Of a stretch of DNA of 64,000 bases, positions 43,881-53,786 are shown piece after piece. The position numbers and the translations under genes are program-made. Numbering within the stretch: position 1 is the first letter of the stretch; the number at the start of each line of letters is the position of its first letter. Source of the stretch: DATHTS01 sp965219305. GTDB taxonomy: Bacteria; Acidobacteriota; Blastocatellia; Pyrinomonadales; Pyrinomonadaceae. The notes under the pieces are model-generated. The model had not been told where the DNA came from. It ran no database searches and worked only from the letters and a program-made list of their open reading frames with translations. Where the stretch lies: NCBI GenBank assembly GCA_965219305.1, contig OZ244725.1, positions 2,914,001 through 2,978,000 of the forward strand, written 5' to 3'.

Positions 43881-45725
43881 ATGAAGTATTTTGTATTCGT
43901 TGTTATTTTACTTTTCGGCTCGTTTTGTCTTGCCCAAACTTCGCCGACCGAATCGAATTCAGAGAAAGAAAAAAAGCAAAAAGAACTCGAACAGCGCGTC
44001 TTGCAGATGCTTGACCAAGCTGTCGCCGAAGCTGAAACACTTCAGTTAGCGCAAAATCGGGCGATTGTTTACGGAGTCGCCGGAGATTTGTATTGGAAAT
44101 TTGACGAAACACGCGCCAGAAATCTTTTTCGCAATGCGGCGAATGAATTGATTGTCGTCAATGCTGAAATTGAAAAGGAAAAAAAAGAGGAAGACGATCC
44201 TTTTTATGCGGTTTATGATTTCGATTCAAATGTTCGCAGTGATATTTTGCCTTTAATCGCCAAACACGATGCTGATCTTGCTTTGAAAATGTTGGTCGAA
44301 ACGCGACCGGCGCAACTCGCCGCCGAACTCGCCAAATCATTGCAACCTAATGCTAAAGAAACGGAGGACGGAATTTATAATTTTAGTCCCGAAAAATACC
44401 GTGTTCAGCAGGAAGTCGCGCTCGAACAACAATTTGCGGTTCTCGCCGCCGAGCAAAATCCCGATCTTGCGATTAAATTGATAAAAGACAGTCTGGCAAA
44501 AGGAATTTCGTGGAATGTTCTGCCGCTTTTGCAAAAACTCAATAAAAAAAGCGAGAAAAAAGCGTCGGAAGCTGCTGACGAAGTGGTCAAAAAAATTCTC
44601 GACACGGATTTGACGAAAAAAAAGGATGATCTGGACGCGGCGGTAAGATTTTTGCAATATGCGACGAATCCGAACGCCGAGAAAAATCCGAAGGAAAAAC
44701 CGTTCAAGTTTTCCGAAGCACAGTTAAAAGATATTGCCAACAAACTCGCCGATACGTTTTTGCAGCCGACAAATTCGCTGACGATTACGATGAGTATGAT
44801 TCGGGTGATTCCGAGTCTGGAAAAATTAACGCCGCAAAAAGTGCCGCTGCTGAAACAAAAGCAAACCGAAGCGATGAAAAATCTGCCGCCGGAATTGCAA
44901 AGTATGGAACAGCAGCAGAAAATCTGGAATCCGAATTCAACGCCCGAAGAAATAATCGCCGATCTTCCGAAACTAAACGGTTATTCAAAAGCTTCGGCTT
45001 ATCAGTCTTTGAGCAGAAAAATCTCAACTATCGAAGATGAATCGCGGGCGAAAAAATTGATCGAACAAATTCCCGATGAACAAGCGCGAACAAATGCTAC
45101 GGAACGATACGAAGCCGGAAAAATCAAACGTGCGGCGACTGCCGGAAAACTCGACGAAGCCAAAAATCTGATAAAAAACTTAGGCAAGCGGAAAACGCAG
45201 ATTGAACAATTAGTCGGACTCGCGCTCGAATTTCAGAAAAAAGAAACTGAAGAAGATCAAAAAACCGCCCTCTCTTTGATGAAAGACGCGCAAAATTTGG
45301 CGACTCAATATCCGCAGGACGAAGAAGAATTAAACGACGCGATGGAACTCGTCAAAGGTTATTCGGTTATTAATCCGGCGGAAGCGTTTCGCATTTTCGA
45401 GCCGATAATTGACCAGATGAACGAATATATTCAGGCTTCATCGGTTCTGAGCAAATTCAACAAGCGCAATCAAAATTTCAAAAAAGGCGAATTGGCAATG
45501 AAAGTCAACGGTTATTCGTGGGACGGTCTGCTTTTGTTTCGCTACATTGATAAAATTCAGGGACTCGGCAAAGCCGATCTTAACAAAATGAATTTGTATG
45601 CCGACAGATTTGCGCGCAATGATGTTCGCACTATCGTCAAACTTTTTATCGCGCAGGGATTCTTAAAAGAAGAAAAAGATAAGAACAGTAATACTTCAGA
45701 AGGCGAAATTTTTATTGTAAATTGA
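43881..45725 (+). CDS. Secreted helical protein of unknown function
   Basis: 614 residues; RBS GGAG and signal peptide (KYFVFVVILLFGSFCLAQ). The mature part is strongly charged and almost entirely helical, with repeats of the type AELAKSLQPN, LRRNAANEL and AEAFRIFEPI that could be TPR- or HEAT-like. It lacks metal motifs, membrane segments or cysteine pairs. I recognise no family. It is followed after 58 bp by the VWA protein on the same strand, so they may be cotranscribed, and both are secreted. Confidence 0.8.
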   Translation: MKYFVFVVILLFGSFCLAQTSPTESNSEKEKKQKELEQRVLQMLDQAVAEAETLQLAQNRAIVYGVAGDLYWKFDETRARNLFRNAANELIVVNAEIEKEKKEEDDPFYAVYDFDSNVRSDILPLIAKHDADLALKMLVETRPAQLAAELAKSLQPNAKETEDGIYNFSPEKYRVQQEVALEQQFAVLAAEQNPDLAIKLIKDSLAKGISWNVLPLLQKLNKKSEKKASEAADEVVKKILDTDLTKKKDDLDAAVRFLQYATNPNAEKNPKEKPFKFSEAQLKDIANKLADTFLQPTNSLTITMSMIRVIPSLEKLTPQKVPLLKQKQTEAMKNLPPELQSMEQQQKIWNPNSTPEEIIADLPKLNGYSKASAYQSLSRKISTIEDESRAKKLIEQIPDEQARTNATERYEAGKIKRAATAGKLDEAKNLIKNLGKRKTQIEQLVGLALEFQKKETEEDQKTALSLMKDAQNLATQYPQDEEELNDAMELVKGYSVINPAEAFRIFEPIIDQMNEYIQASSVLSKFNKRNQNFKKGELAMKVNGYSWDGLLLFRYIDKIQGLGKADLNKMNLYADRFARNDVRTIVKLFIAQGFLKEEKDKNSNTSEGEIFIVN

Positions 45726-45783
45726 CAAAAAGTTTGCAGAATCGAGATTTTAGATATATCTCCAAACTTTATAATTCCTACAA

Positions 45784-47964
45784 ATGTGGAAAGAAATGAG
45801 AAATCGCGCAAATTATATTAATAAGATTATTCTTACGCTTTTGGCTGTAGTATTTTTGAGTTTTACTGCTTTTAGCCAAAAGACCGTGCCGACACCGCCG
45901 CCTCTGCCGGATGATGAAGTTGTAAAAATCTCGACCGCTTTGATTCAGCTTGATGTCAGCGTTACCGATAGAAAAGGCAATCCGGTAAAGGATTTGAAGC
46001 CGGAAGAAGTCGAGATTTACGAAAACGGAAAAAAGCAGACGATCACGAATTTCAACTTTGTCTCCGGCGAAAATCAAACGACGGTTGCGGAAAGTCCGAA
46101 AAATGAAGATCAAACAAATATTCCGCTTCCGCCGACGCAAGTTCGTTCTGAACAAGTCCGGCGGACAATCGCACTGGTTGTTGACGATCTGACGCTTTCG
46201 TTTGAAAGCACATATTACGTGAAACGTGCGTTAAAAAAGTTTGTTGACGAACAGATGCGCGACGGCGATCTCGTAGCAATTATCCGCACAGGCGCGGGAA
46301 TCGGTGCGCTTCAGCAATTTACGACCGATAAAAGACAACTTTACGCCGCGATTGAAAAAGTGCGCTGGAATCCTCTGGGAAACGGCGGCATCAGTGCGTT
46401 CGCGCCGATTGAATCGAACGATCTCGAAGCGGCGAGCGAAATTGATAATGCCGAAGACGACGGAACGGATTCAGACGATGATTCACAGACGGCAAACGAT
46501 GCTGACAGTTTCCGCGAAAGTCTTTTCGCCACCGGAACGCTCGGCGCGATCAATTATATCGTGCGCGGAATGCAGGAATTACCGGGCAGAAAATCTGTAA
46601 TGCTTTTTTCCGACGGTTTTTCGCTTTTTAATGCTGATGGAAGTTCGGGCAGAGTTTTAGATGCTCTGCGGCGTTTGACCGATCTGGCAAATCGCGCATC
46701 GGTCGTCGTTTACACGATGGACGCGCGCGGTTTGCAGACGCTCGGTCTGACGGCGGCGGATAACGTCAGCGGAAAATCCGCCGCGCAGATCGAATCCTCA
46801 CTTTCCGACCGGCGCAATAAAAACTTCAATACGCAGGAAGGTTTAATTTATCTCGCCAAACAAACCGGCGGACTTTCCATAAGAAACAACAACGATCTGA
46901 CCGACGGCGTGCGACGTATGTTGGACGACCAAAGTTATTATTTGGTCGGCTACGAACCCGAAGACGGATCATTTGATCCGAAAACGCGGAAATTCAATAA
47001 GATCGAAGTAAAAGTAAAACGTCCCGGCACGAGCATTCGTTATCGAAGCGGATTTTTCAACGTCAGTGACGAACAGATCGCCGCCAAGCCCGCCGCCGAT
47101 TTAACCGATGAGCAAAGAATCGTCGGTGCGCTGACTTCTCCGTTTGCCGCCAACGACATCGCTCTGCGTCTGAACGCCGTCTTCGGAAATGACGAAAAAG
47201 CAGGCTCGTTCATTCGTTCGTTTTTGCATATCGAAGGAAAAAACATCAGATTTACCGACGAACCGGACGGCAAGAAGAAAGCCGTTTTCAATATTTTAGC
47301 GATGGAATTCGGTGACAACGGAATTCCGGTTGACCAAATCAGCAAAACATTTACGGCTTTGGTTGACGAGAAAAGAATGCTCGATATTCAGCAGCGCGGC
47401 ATCGTTTATGATTTCATTTTTCCCGTAAAAAAATACGGCGCGTATCAGCTTCGCGTTGCCATACACGATAAAAGAAGCAACAAGATCGGTTCGGCAAATC
47501 AATTTGTCGAAGTTCCGAATATCAAAAAAAACCGGCTCGTTTTGTCGGGAATTATTTTGGAAAATATACCTTTTGAAACTTACCAAAAGTTGAGTGCCGG
47601 ACAAAATGTGCCGCGAAATTCAGATCCTTTCGGTGATACGGCTCTTCGTCAATTCAAACGCGGAACTGTTTTAAATTACGGTCTTTCGGCATTAAACCCG
47701 AAACTCGACGACGGAGGAAAACCGAATCTGACGACGCAGATCCGATTTTTCCGTGACGGCAAGATTTATTACACGGGAACTGCACAAGCATTTAATCTCG
47801 ATTCTCAAACCAACCCGCAAAAGGTTCAATACGGCGGTTCGCTGAGTTTAGGAACGGAAATGCCGACGGGAGATTATATTTTACAGGTTGTCGTAACGGA
47901 CAATTTGGCAAAGAAAAAACGGCAAATCGCAACGCAATTCGTGCAATTTGAAGTCATCGAATAA
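45784..47964 (+). CDS. Secreted VWFA-related domain protein of the acidobacterial type
   Basis: 726 residues. Signal peptide (LTLLAVVFLSFTAFSQ), then an Ig-like opening (LIQLDVSVTDRKGNPVKDLK and VEIYENGKKQTI), a von Willebrand factor A domain (ALVVDDLTLSFESTYYVKRA with the metal-site region, GRKSVMLFSDGF, YTMDARGLQ), and C-terminal beta-rich domains. This matches the 'VWFA-related Acidobacterial domain' family, which is expanded in this phylum; the role is probably extracellular adhesion or complex assembly. An acidic insert (DDGTDSDDDSQ) at about residue 225 interrupts the A domain. Confidence 0.88.
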   Translation: MWKEMRNRANYINKIILTLLAVVFLSFTAFSQKTVPTPPPLPDDEVVKISTALIQLDVSVTDRKGNPVKDLKPEEVEIYENGKKQTITNFNFVSGENQTTVAESPKNEDQTNIPLPPTQVRSEQVRRTIALVVDDLTLSFESTYYVKRALKKFVDEQMRDGDLVAIIRTGAGIGALQQFTTDKRQLYAAIEKVRWNPLGNGGISAFAPIESNDLEAASEIDNAEDDGTDSDDDSQTANDADSFRESLFATGTLGAINYIVRGMQELPGRKSVMLFSDGFSLFNADGSSGRVLDALRRLTDLANRASVVVYTMDARGLQTLGLTAADNVSGKSAAQIESSLSDRRNKNFNTQEGLIYLAKQTGGLSIRNNNDLTDGVRRMLDDQSYYLVGYEPEDGSFDPKTRKFNKIEVKVKRPGTSIRYRSGFFNVSDEQIAAKPAADLTDEQRIVGALTSPFAANDIALRLNAVFGNDEKAGSFIRSFLHIEGKNIRFTDEPDGKKKAVFNILAMEFGDNGIPVDQISKTFTALVDEKRMLDIQQRGIVYDFIFPVKKYGAYQLRVAIHDKRSNKIGSANQFVEVPNIKKNRLVLSGIILENIPFETYQKLSAGQNVPRNSDPFGDTALRQFKRGTVLNYGLSALNPKLDDGGKPNLTTQIRFFRDGKIYYTGTAQAFNLDSQTNPQKVQYGGSLSLGTEMPTGDYILQVVVTDNLAKKKRQIATQFVQFEVIE

Positions 47965-47970
47965 GTAATT

Positions 47971-48444
47971 TTATAATTCATCCGCCCAATATTTTTTGCG
48001 GAATTTTTCTTCCGTCCAAAAACCTTTGAAAAGTTCGATTTTCGGTGCTTTTTTATCATTTAAAACGATACTTACTGCGTCGTAACGAAATTTTATTTTA
48101 GTTAAATTAAAAATCCTTCGATAAACCCGCGCGGCGCGGATTATCTGGCGTTGTTTTCGATTATCAACCGCCGAGATCGGCGCGGCAAAATTGTCCGAAC
48201 TTCGCGTTTTAACTTCAATGAAACAAACGGTTTCATCGTCGAGCGCGATGATGTCAATTTCGCCCGTTACAGAAACTCCGCGACGGTTTCTACCGACGGG
48301 AACTTTAAAGTTTGCCATCACCATTTGATAGCCGCTGCGCATCAGAAAATCGGCGGCGAGCTTTTCGCCGAGTTCACCGACCGCGCTTGTAGATAGTGCG
48401 GACGTTTCGTTATGCTCAATATCAGGCGGGAAAATTTTCTGCAT
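47971..48444 (-). CDS. YraN/UPF0102 family nuclease-like protein
   Basis: 157 residues. PD-(D/E)xK-type core: LGEKLAADFL then GEIDIIALDDETVCFIEVKTR, with the catalytic Asp, Glu-x-Lys residues. Related to Holliday-junction resolvases by fold; the YraN function is not settled. Convergent with the VWA gene, and 6 bp separate their stops. The first 20 residues (ending TSAVGELG) look flexible. Confidence 0.9.
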   Translation of the reverse strand: MQKIFPPDIEHNETSALSTSAVGELGEKLAADFLMRSGYQMVMANFKVPVGRNRRGVSVTGEIDIIALDDETVCFIEVKTRSSDNFAAPISAVDNRKQRQIIRAARVYRRIFNLTKIKFRYDAVSIVLNDKKAPKIELFKGFWTEEKFRKKYWADEL

Positions 48445-48467
48445 AATTTCAAGGGGTTTACGAGTTT

Positions 48468-49742
48468 ATGATAAAACATTTTAGCAAAACAATAATTTTA
48501 ACAGCAATTTTAATTTCGATGACCGCACTCACGGCGGTCTGTCAGAAAAAAAACGAACCGGGCAAAACGCCGAAGGTTGAAACTTCGGACAAAGCGCAGA
48601 CTTACAGCATAAAGCCGGAAGATTTGCCGAAACCATTTGCCACCGAAAGCGCGAGCCGCGGTTCGCGCGTTGTCGCACAGCCGGAAAATGCGTCTTTAAA
48701 AATGCCGAAAGGTTTTAAGGCGAACATATTCGCCGAAGGTGATTTTTCAAATCCGCGAATGATGGCACTCGCGCCGAACGGCGATGTTTTCGTTGCCGAT
48801 TCGCAGGCGAATTCCGTAATTATTTTGCGCGATAAAAATAAGGACGGCGTGGCGGAAGAGCGTTTTACATTTACAACAGACGTAAATCAGCCGTTCGGAA
48901 TGGGATTTTTGAAGGATTGGTTTTACGTTGCAAATACCGATTCGGTTGTTCGTTTCAAATATAAAGACGGACAGACGAAAGCGGATTCTGCTCCCGAAAA
49001 AATCATTGATCTGCCCGGAAAAGGTTACAATCAGCATTGGACGCGCAATTTAATTTTCTCGCCGGACGGCACGAAACTTTTCGTCACGGTCGGTTCGGAA
49101 ACAAATGTCTCGGTCGAACCCGATCCGCGCCGCGCCGCGATTTCGGTTTATGACATTGACGGGAAAAATCATCGAATTTACGCCGCCGGAATGAGAAATC
49201 CCGTCGGTCTGGCGTTTAATCCGGTTTCAAAAGAACTCTGGACGGCGGTCAACGAACGCGACGGACTCGGCGACAATCTCGTGCCGGATTATGTAACTTC
49301 GGTCAAAGAAAATGCGTTTTACGGTTTCCCGTATGCGTATATCGGGCAAAACGAAGAACCGCGCCGCAAAGGTGAAAATCCCGAATTAGTGGCGAAAACA
49401 ATCGTGCCTGATGTTTTAGTCAACGCGCATTCCGCCGCGCTCGGAATGACTTTTTACGAGGGCAAAATGTTCCCCGCAGAATATCAAGGCGATGCGTTCG
49501 TCGCGTTTCACGGTTCGTGGAATCGTGAAAAACTGACAGGTTATAAAATCATTCGGATTCGTTTTAACGGCGGAAAACTTGTCGGCAATCAATACGAAGA
49601 TTTCGTAACGGGCTGGCTGCCGAACGAAGACAGCCGCGAAGTTTGGGGCAGACCCGTCGGCGTTTTAGTCGCGGCGGACGGTTCACTTTTAATAACCGAC
49701 GACGGCGCAAAGAAAATCTGGCGCATCAGTTACGGGAAGTAA
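48468..49742 (+). CDS. PQQ-dependent sugar dehydrogenase-like lipoprotein
   Basis: 424 residues with a lipobox (LTALTAVC), so probably a periplasmic lipoprotein. A six-bladed beta-propeller of the soluble glucose/L-sorbosone dehydrogenase type: NPRMMALAPNGDVFVAD, RNLIFSPDGTKLFVTVGS, MRNPVGLAFNPVSKELW, FHGSWNREKLTG and LLITDDGAKKIWRI. It oxidises a sugar with PQQ as cofactor in the family's characterised members. Starts 23 bp from the divergent YraN gene. Confidence 0.88.
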   Translation: MIKHFSKTIILTAILISMTALTAVCQKKNEPGKTPKVETSDKAQTYSIKPEDLPKPFATESASRGSRVVAQPENASLKMPKGFKANIFAEGDFSNPRMMALAPNGDVFVADSQANSVIILRDKNKDGVAEERFTFTTDVNQPFGMGFLKDWFYVANTDSVVRFKYKDGQTKADSAPEKIIDLPGKGYNQHWTRNLIFSPDGTKLFVTVGSETNVSVEPDPRRAAISVYDIDGKNHRIYAAGMRNPVGLAFNPVSKELWTAVNERDGLGDNLVPDYVTSVKENAFYGFPYAYIGQNEEPRRKGENPELVAKTIVPDVLVNAHSAALGMTFYEGKMFPAEYQGDAFVAFHGSWNREKLTGYKIIRIRFNGGKLVGNQYEDFVTGWLPNEDSREVWGRPVGVLVAADGSLLITDDGAKKIWRISYGK

Positions 49743-49744
49743 AG

Positions 49745-49823
49745 TGAAAAAGTCTTCGTTACTTCTCATCTGGTCTTTCTGTTTAAGATAATGTTGTTTC
49801 ATCAGATGAGCGAATACTTTTTC
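49745..49823 (+). terminator. Long imperfect dyad after the PQQ dehydrogenase gene
   Basis: The left arm 49745-49772 (TGAAAAAGT, TTCG, CTCATCTG blocks) is complementary to 49803-49823, with a 6-base insertion on the left. It starts 3 bases past the stop and ends before the EamA gene; a U-rich CAACTTTTTC tail follows. Termination is the simplest role. Confidence 0.6.
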
Positions 49824-49843
49824 AACTTTTCAACTTTTTCATA

Positions 49844-50770
49844 ATGAAAATAATCGTTTGGCTAACGCTCTGCCTTTTTTGGGGAACGACCTGGATTTTT
49901 ATCAAAATCGGTTTAGAGGATTTGCCGCCGATTAGTTTTGCCGCGTCTAGATTTATTCTCGCTCTTTTGATTCTTGCCGTTATTATTTTCGCACGGAAAA
50001 TTCCTTTGCCGAAAACTAAAGCGCAGTGGAAATTGCTTTTGATTACGGGGATTTTGCAGTTTTCGATAAATTACAGTCTCGTTTTTTGGAGCGAACAATA
50101 TATTTCGTCGGGTTTGGCGGCGGTTTTACAGGCGATGATCTCGGTTTTCGGTTTGCCGCTGGCGTGGTATTATTTGCCGGACGAACGCCTTACTTTTCTG
50201 AAAATCTGCGCGGTTCTGCTCGGAATTACGGGCGTTGCCGTAATTTTCATTGACCAACTTCACGTCGAAAGCGTGATGGCTTTTACAGGTTCGGTGGCAA
50301 TCGTCGTCGGTGCTTACGCGGCGGCGCACGCTTCTATTTTGCTCAAGGCAAAAGGCGCGTCGCTTCATCCGGCAAGTATGGTTTTCGGGCAAATGCTGTG
50401 CGGAATTTTGCCGCTGATAATTTATGCTTTGATTGTTGACGGAAATCCGTTCGCGCTTCATTGGACGTGGCGCGCGGTTTTATGCGTTTTTTACTTGACG
50501 ATTTTCGGGACGATCGCGGCATTTTGGCTTTATTACTGGCTTTTAAGTAAAGTCGAATCAACAAAGGCAATGATGATTGCGCTCGTAACGCCTTTGATCG
50601 CAATCATCATTGGCGCGATTTTTCTCGGCGAAGAACTGCCGCGCCAAACCGGAATCGGCGGAATTCTAATAATCGCCGGAGTCGGTTTGATCGTTTTTCG
50701 TAAACGCAGAAAACCGCCGGTCGAAGTCGTAAATGTTTATCCGCAAATTGAAGCTGATAGATATAAATAA
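49844..50770 (+). CDS. EamA-family (DMT) transporter
   Basis: 308 residues with ten predicted membrane helices in two five-helix EamA repeats. Typical signatures: TLCLFWGTTWIFIKIGLEDL and SFAASRFILALLIL in the first half, and FGTIAAFWLYYWLLSKVEST and ALVTPLIAIIIGAIFLGEEL in the second. Inner-membrane exporter of metabolites or amino acids; the substrate cannot be told. The last 25 residues form a basic cytosolic tail. Confidence 0.9.
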   Translation: MKIIVWLTLCLFWGTTWIFIKIGLEDLPPISFAASRFILALLILAVIIFARKIPLPKTKAQWKLLLITGILQFSINYSLVFWSEQYISSGLAAVLQAMISVFGLPLAWYYLPDERLTFLKICAVLLGITGVAVIFIDQLHVESVMAFTGSVAIVVGAYAAAHASILLKAKGASLHPASMVFGQMLCGILPLIIYALIVDGNPFALHWTWRAVLCVFYLTIFGTIAAFWLYYWLLSKVESTKAMMIALVTPLIAIIIGAIFLGEELPRQTGIGGILIIAGVGLIVFRKRRKPPVEVVNVYPQIEADRYK

Positions 50771-50794
50771 AGAGTTTTATAACCAACTAATAAA

Positions 50795-51973
50795 ATGTTT
50801 TTCAAATTTACGACCGCCGGGGAATCGCACGGCAAAGCACTCATCGCCATCGTCGAAGGTTTGCCGTCGGGTTTGCCGATTGATGTCGAAAAAATCAATC
50901 ACGAACTCTGGCGCAGACAGCAGGGTTACGGGCGCGGCGGGCGTATGAAGATTGAATCGGACAAGATCGAAATTTTGTCCGGCGTGCGTCACGGGAAAAC
51001 GCTCGGTTCGCCGATTTCCTTGATGATCGTCAACCGCGATTTTGTTCATTGGGAAGACATTATGGCGAGCGAAGACGTTGATGTAAATCCGAAACGAACG
51101 CGCGTCGTCAAGCGTCCGCGTCCCGGTCACGCCGATCTTGCGGGCGGGCAGAAATACGGTTTTGAAGATTTGCGAAACGTCCTCGAACGCGCGTCCGCAA
51201 GAGAAACTGCGGCGCGTGTCGCATGCGGCGCGTTTGCGCGTCAATTGCTCGAGTATTTCGGCATCGAAATAAAAAATCACGTCGTCAAACTCGGCAAGCT
51301 TCCCGAAATTCCGCTCGAAAAAACTTGGGTAGAAATCAGCGCGATTGACGAAAATTCGCCGCTCGCCTGCGCGGATAAAGAAATCGAAAAAGAGATGATC
51401 GCGCTCGTTGACGAAGCATCGGAAAACGGCGACACGCTCGGCGGGATTTTTGAAGTCGTGGCGCACAATGTGATCGTCGGTTTGGGTTCGCACGTTTCGT
51501 GGAATGAAAAACTCGACGGGCGAATCGCGCAGGCATTTATGTCAATTCAAGCCGTCAAAGCCGTCGAGATCGGCACGGGCGTTGGAAATGCGGGAAAATT
51601 CGGTTCACAAGTTCACGACGAAATCGTTTACGAAAATGAAGATTACAAACGAACGACAAACAAAGCGGGCGGACTCGAAGGCGGAATCACGAACGGCGAA
51701 GAACTTCGCGTGCGCGGTTATTTGAAACCGATCGCTACATTGAAAAAGCCTTTACGGTCGGTTGATATTGATACGAAAAGCGAAGATGTGGCGGCATTTG
51801 AACGCTCGGACGTAACGGCAGTTCCGGCGGCGGGCGTGATCGGCGAAGCAATGCTGGCGATTGTTCTGGCAAATGCGATGCGCGAAAAATTCGGCGGTGA
51901 TTCGATTTTGGAAATGTCGGCGAATGTCGAGGCTTACAAAAAAAGCTTGCAAAATTACTGGAATGTGGAATAA
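50795..51973 (+). CDS. aroC: Chorismate synthase
   Basis: 392 residues, family-typical. Converts EPSP to chorismate using reduced FMN, the last step of the shikimate pathway. Signatures: TAGESHGKALIAIVEGLPSG at the N-terminus, GYGRGGRMKIE, RPRPGHADLAG and the C-terminal RSDVTAVPAAGVIGEAM. The His in GESHG and the Asp in RSDVT are near the active site. No other aro gene is adjacent. It starts 24 bp after the EamA gene. Confidence 0.95.
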   Translation: MFFKFTTAGESHGKALIAIVEGLPSGLPIDVEKINHELWRRQQGYGRGGRMKIESDKIEILSGVRHGKTLGSPISLMIVNRDFVHWEDIMASEDVDVNPKRTRVVKRPRPGHADLAGGQKYGFEDLRNVLERASARETAARVACGAFARQLLEYFGIEIKNHVVKLGKLPEIPLEKTWVEISAIDENSPLACADKEIEKEMIALVDEASENGDTLGGIFEVVAHNVIVGLGSHVSWNEKLDGRIAQAFMSIQAVKAVEIGTGVGNAGKFGSQVHDEIVYENEDYKRTTNKAGGLEGGITNGEELRVRGYLKPIATLKKPLRSVDIDTKSEDVAAFERSDVTAVPAAGVIGEAMLAIVLANAMREKFGGDSILEMSANVEAYKKSLQNYWNVE

Positions 51974-52015
51974 AGTTATAAAACGTTCCGCAAAACTCAA
52001 TCATTAAGGAAATTT

Positions 52016-53092
52016 ATGAAGAAAATCTCGACAGTTTTATTTTTAATCGTAATTTTATCTATTTCCGCCGCCGCGCAGAAAATCAGCAAACCGACTCTCA
52101 CGCCGAGTGAACCGACCGCCGCGCAAACTCAATTGATAGAAGAAGGGATTGCGCTTCACGATGAAAAAAAATTCGATGATGCAATTGCCGTTTACCAACT
52201 CGTTTTAAAGGATAATCCCGACAACATTTTGGCTCTTTATGAAATTTCGCTGTCGCTCTATGCTAAGAAAGATTTTCAAACAGCCCTCAATTATCTGGAA
52301 AAAGGAATAAAATATAAATCCGATTTGCTTTCGAGTTTCTACCGTCTGATCGGCAGTATCGCCGACGATATGGGAAATCCGAAACAGGCGTTAAAAGTTT
52401 ATCAGGACGCGCTGAAAATTACGCCGAACGATGCCGTGATTTATTATGATCTGGGAATTACACAGTATCGCCTGAAAGATTTGAAAGGAGCGAAAGAGAG
52501 CTTTAAAAAATCAATCGAACTTGAGTTTAATTATCCGAGTCCGCACGGTGTTCTGGCTGGTTTATACAACGGCAGCGGTTATCGCGTTCCGGCGTTGATG
52601 GCGGCGATGCGTCTTTTATCGCTCGAAATAAATTCGCCGCGCGCGAAAGCCGCGAATGAAATCATTCTCGACGTTTTAAAGGGAAACATCAAAAAAGGTG
52701 CGGACGGTTCAAAAGAAATTACCATCTTTATGAATCCGAATGCGCCGACCGACGAAGGCGATTTTGCAACCATTGACCTTGTGCTTTCAATGAGCAGTGC
52801 GGCGGGCGAAATAAATGACGAAAAGGTTAAGGTTAAGAAAACCGATGAGGAAAAATTCGTTGATACGTTTAAAACTTTTATCGGTTTTATTGAAACCGAT
52901 AAAAAGAACAAATCCACTTTCGTCGGTAAAAATTACTTTCCGTTTTTGATAGAAATGAAAAAACGCGGTTACGCCGAACCGTTTGCTTACCTGATAATGC
53001 AGCAATCGGGAAATGCAGTCGCGGAAAAATGGCTGATTGATCACAGCGATACGGCAGTTGATTTTTTAAATTGGGCGAGAAGTTATAAATAA
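52016..53092 (+). CDS. Secreted TPR protein
   Basis: 358 residues. Signal peptide (KKISTVLFLIVILSISAAAQ) followed by about five TPR units (IALHDEKKFDDAIAVYQLVL, NILALYEISLSLYAKKDFQT, RLIGSIADDMGNPKQALKVY, AVIYYDLGITQYRLKDLKGA). The C-terminal 140 residues have no recognised motif. RBS AAGGAAA before the ATG. Probably periplasmic. Confidence 0.85.
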   Translation: MKKISTVLFLIVILSISAAAQKISKPTLTPSEPTAAQTQLIEEGIALHDEKKFDDAIAVYQLVLKDNPDNILALYEISLSLYAKKDFQTALNYLEKGIKYKSDLLSSFYRLIGSIADDMGNPKQALKVYQDALKITPNDAVIYYDLGITQYRLKDLKGAKESFKKSIELEFNYPSPHGVLAGLYNGSGYRVPALMAAMRLLSLEINSPRAKAANEIILDVLKGNIKKGADGSKEITIFMNPNAPTDEGDFATIDLVLSMSSAAGEINDEKVKVKKTDEEKFVDTFKTFIGFIETDKKNKSTFVGKNYFPFLIEMKKRGYAEPFAYLIMQQSGNAVAEKWLIDHSDTAVDFLNWARSYK

Positions 53093-53191
53093 GGAGCGTA
53101 GGAGAAGCAAAGTTAAAAGCACCGTGAAATCCAGATTATTTTTTGTTTTACCTTTTTTTAAATATTTTGTTAAATCTATTGATAAATTGAT

Positions 53192-53220
53192 TTAACATTC
53201 CGCCGGAAAATCTTTATAAT
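53192..53220 (+). promoter_or_regulatory. Promoter of the gamma-carbonic anhydrase, almost leaderless
   Basis: -35 TTAACA (53192-53197), 17-bp spacer, -10 TATAAT (53215-53220, consensus). The start point would fall near 53227, 5 nt before the ATG at 53232. There is no Shine-Dalgarno sequence. Confidence 0.65.
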
Positions 53221-53231
53221 TTTTGCTTTGA

Positions 53232-53747
53232 ATGATTAAATCTTACAAGGGGAAAAATCCGACAATTCACGAGACAGCATATATTGCTGAAAACACCGTT
53301 ATCATCGGCGATGTCGAGATCGGCGCGGAATCCAGCGTTTGGTTCGGTTCGATAATTCGCGGCGACGTTAATTTTATACGCATCGGCGAACGAACAAACA
53401 TTCAGGACGCTTGCGTTTTGCACGTTTCGGCGAAAACTCATCCGACGATTCTCGAAGACGAAATCACGCTCGGTCATCGCGTTACTCTGCACGGTTGTCA
53501 TATTGAAACCGGTTGTCTGATCGGCATCGGCGCAATTGTGATGGACGGTGCGAGAATCGGCAGAAATTCTCTGGTTGCCGCCGGTTCGCTCGTTACACCG
53601 GGAACACAAATTCCACCTCGCTCGCTCGCATTGGGAAGTCCTGCAAAAGTAAAACGCAAACTTTCTGACGAGGAAGTTAAGAATTTGGAAAATTTTTGGC
53701 GAAACTATATTTCATACAGCCAAGTTTATAAAAACGATTTTTTATAA
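53232..53747 (+). CDS. Gamma-class carbonic anhydrase family protein
   Basis: 171 residues of hexapeptide-repeat left-handed beta-helix. The three zinc-ligand histidines of the class are in place: His64 (CVLHVSAKTHP), His82 and His87 (LGHRVTLHGCH). A C-terminal helix follows. It interconverts CO2 and bicarbonate, or may be one of the family members with related ferredoxin-like YrdA/CaiE roles. Transcribed from its own promoter. Confidence 0.9.
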   Translation: MIKSYKGKNPTIHETAYIAENTVIIGDVEIGAESSVWFGSIIRGDVNFIRIGERTNIQDACVLHVSAKTHPTILEDEITLGHRVTLHGCHIETGCLIGIGAIVMDGARIGRNSLVAAGSLVTPGTQIPPRSLALGSPAKVKRKLSDEEVKNLENFWRNYISYSQVYKNDFL

Positions 53748-53786
53748 ATATTTTAGAAATAGATTTAACAAGGGGAAATTACAAAA

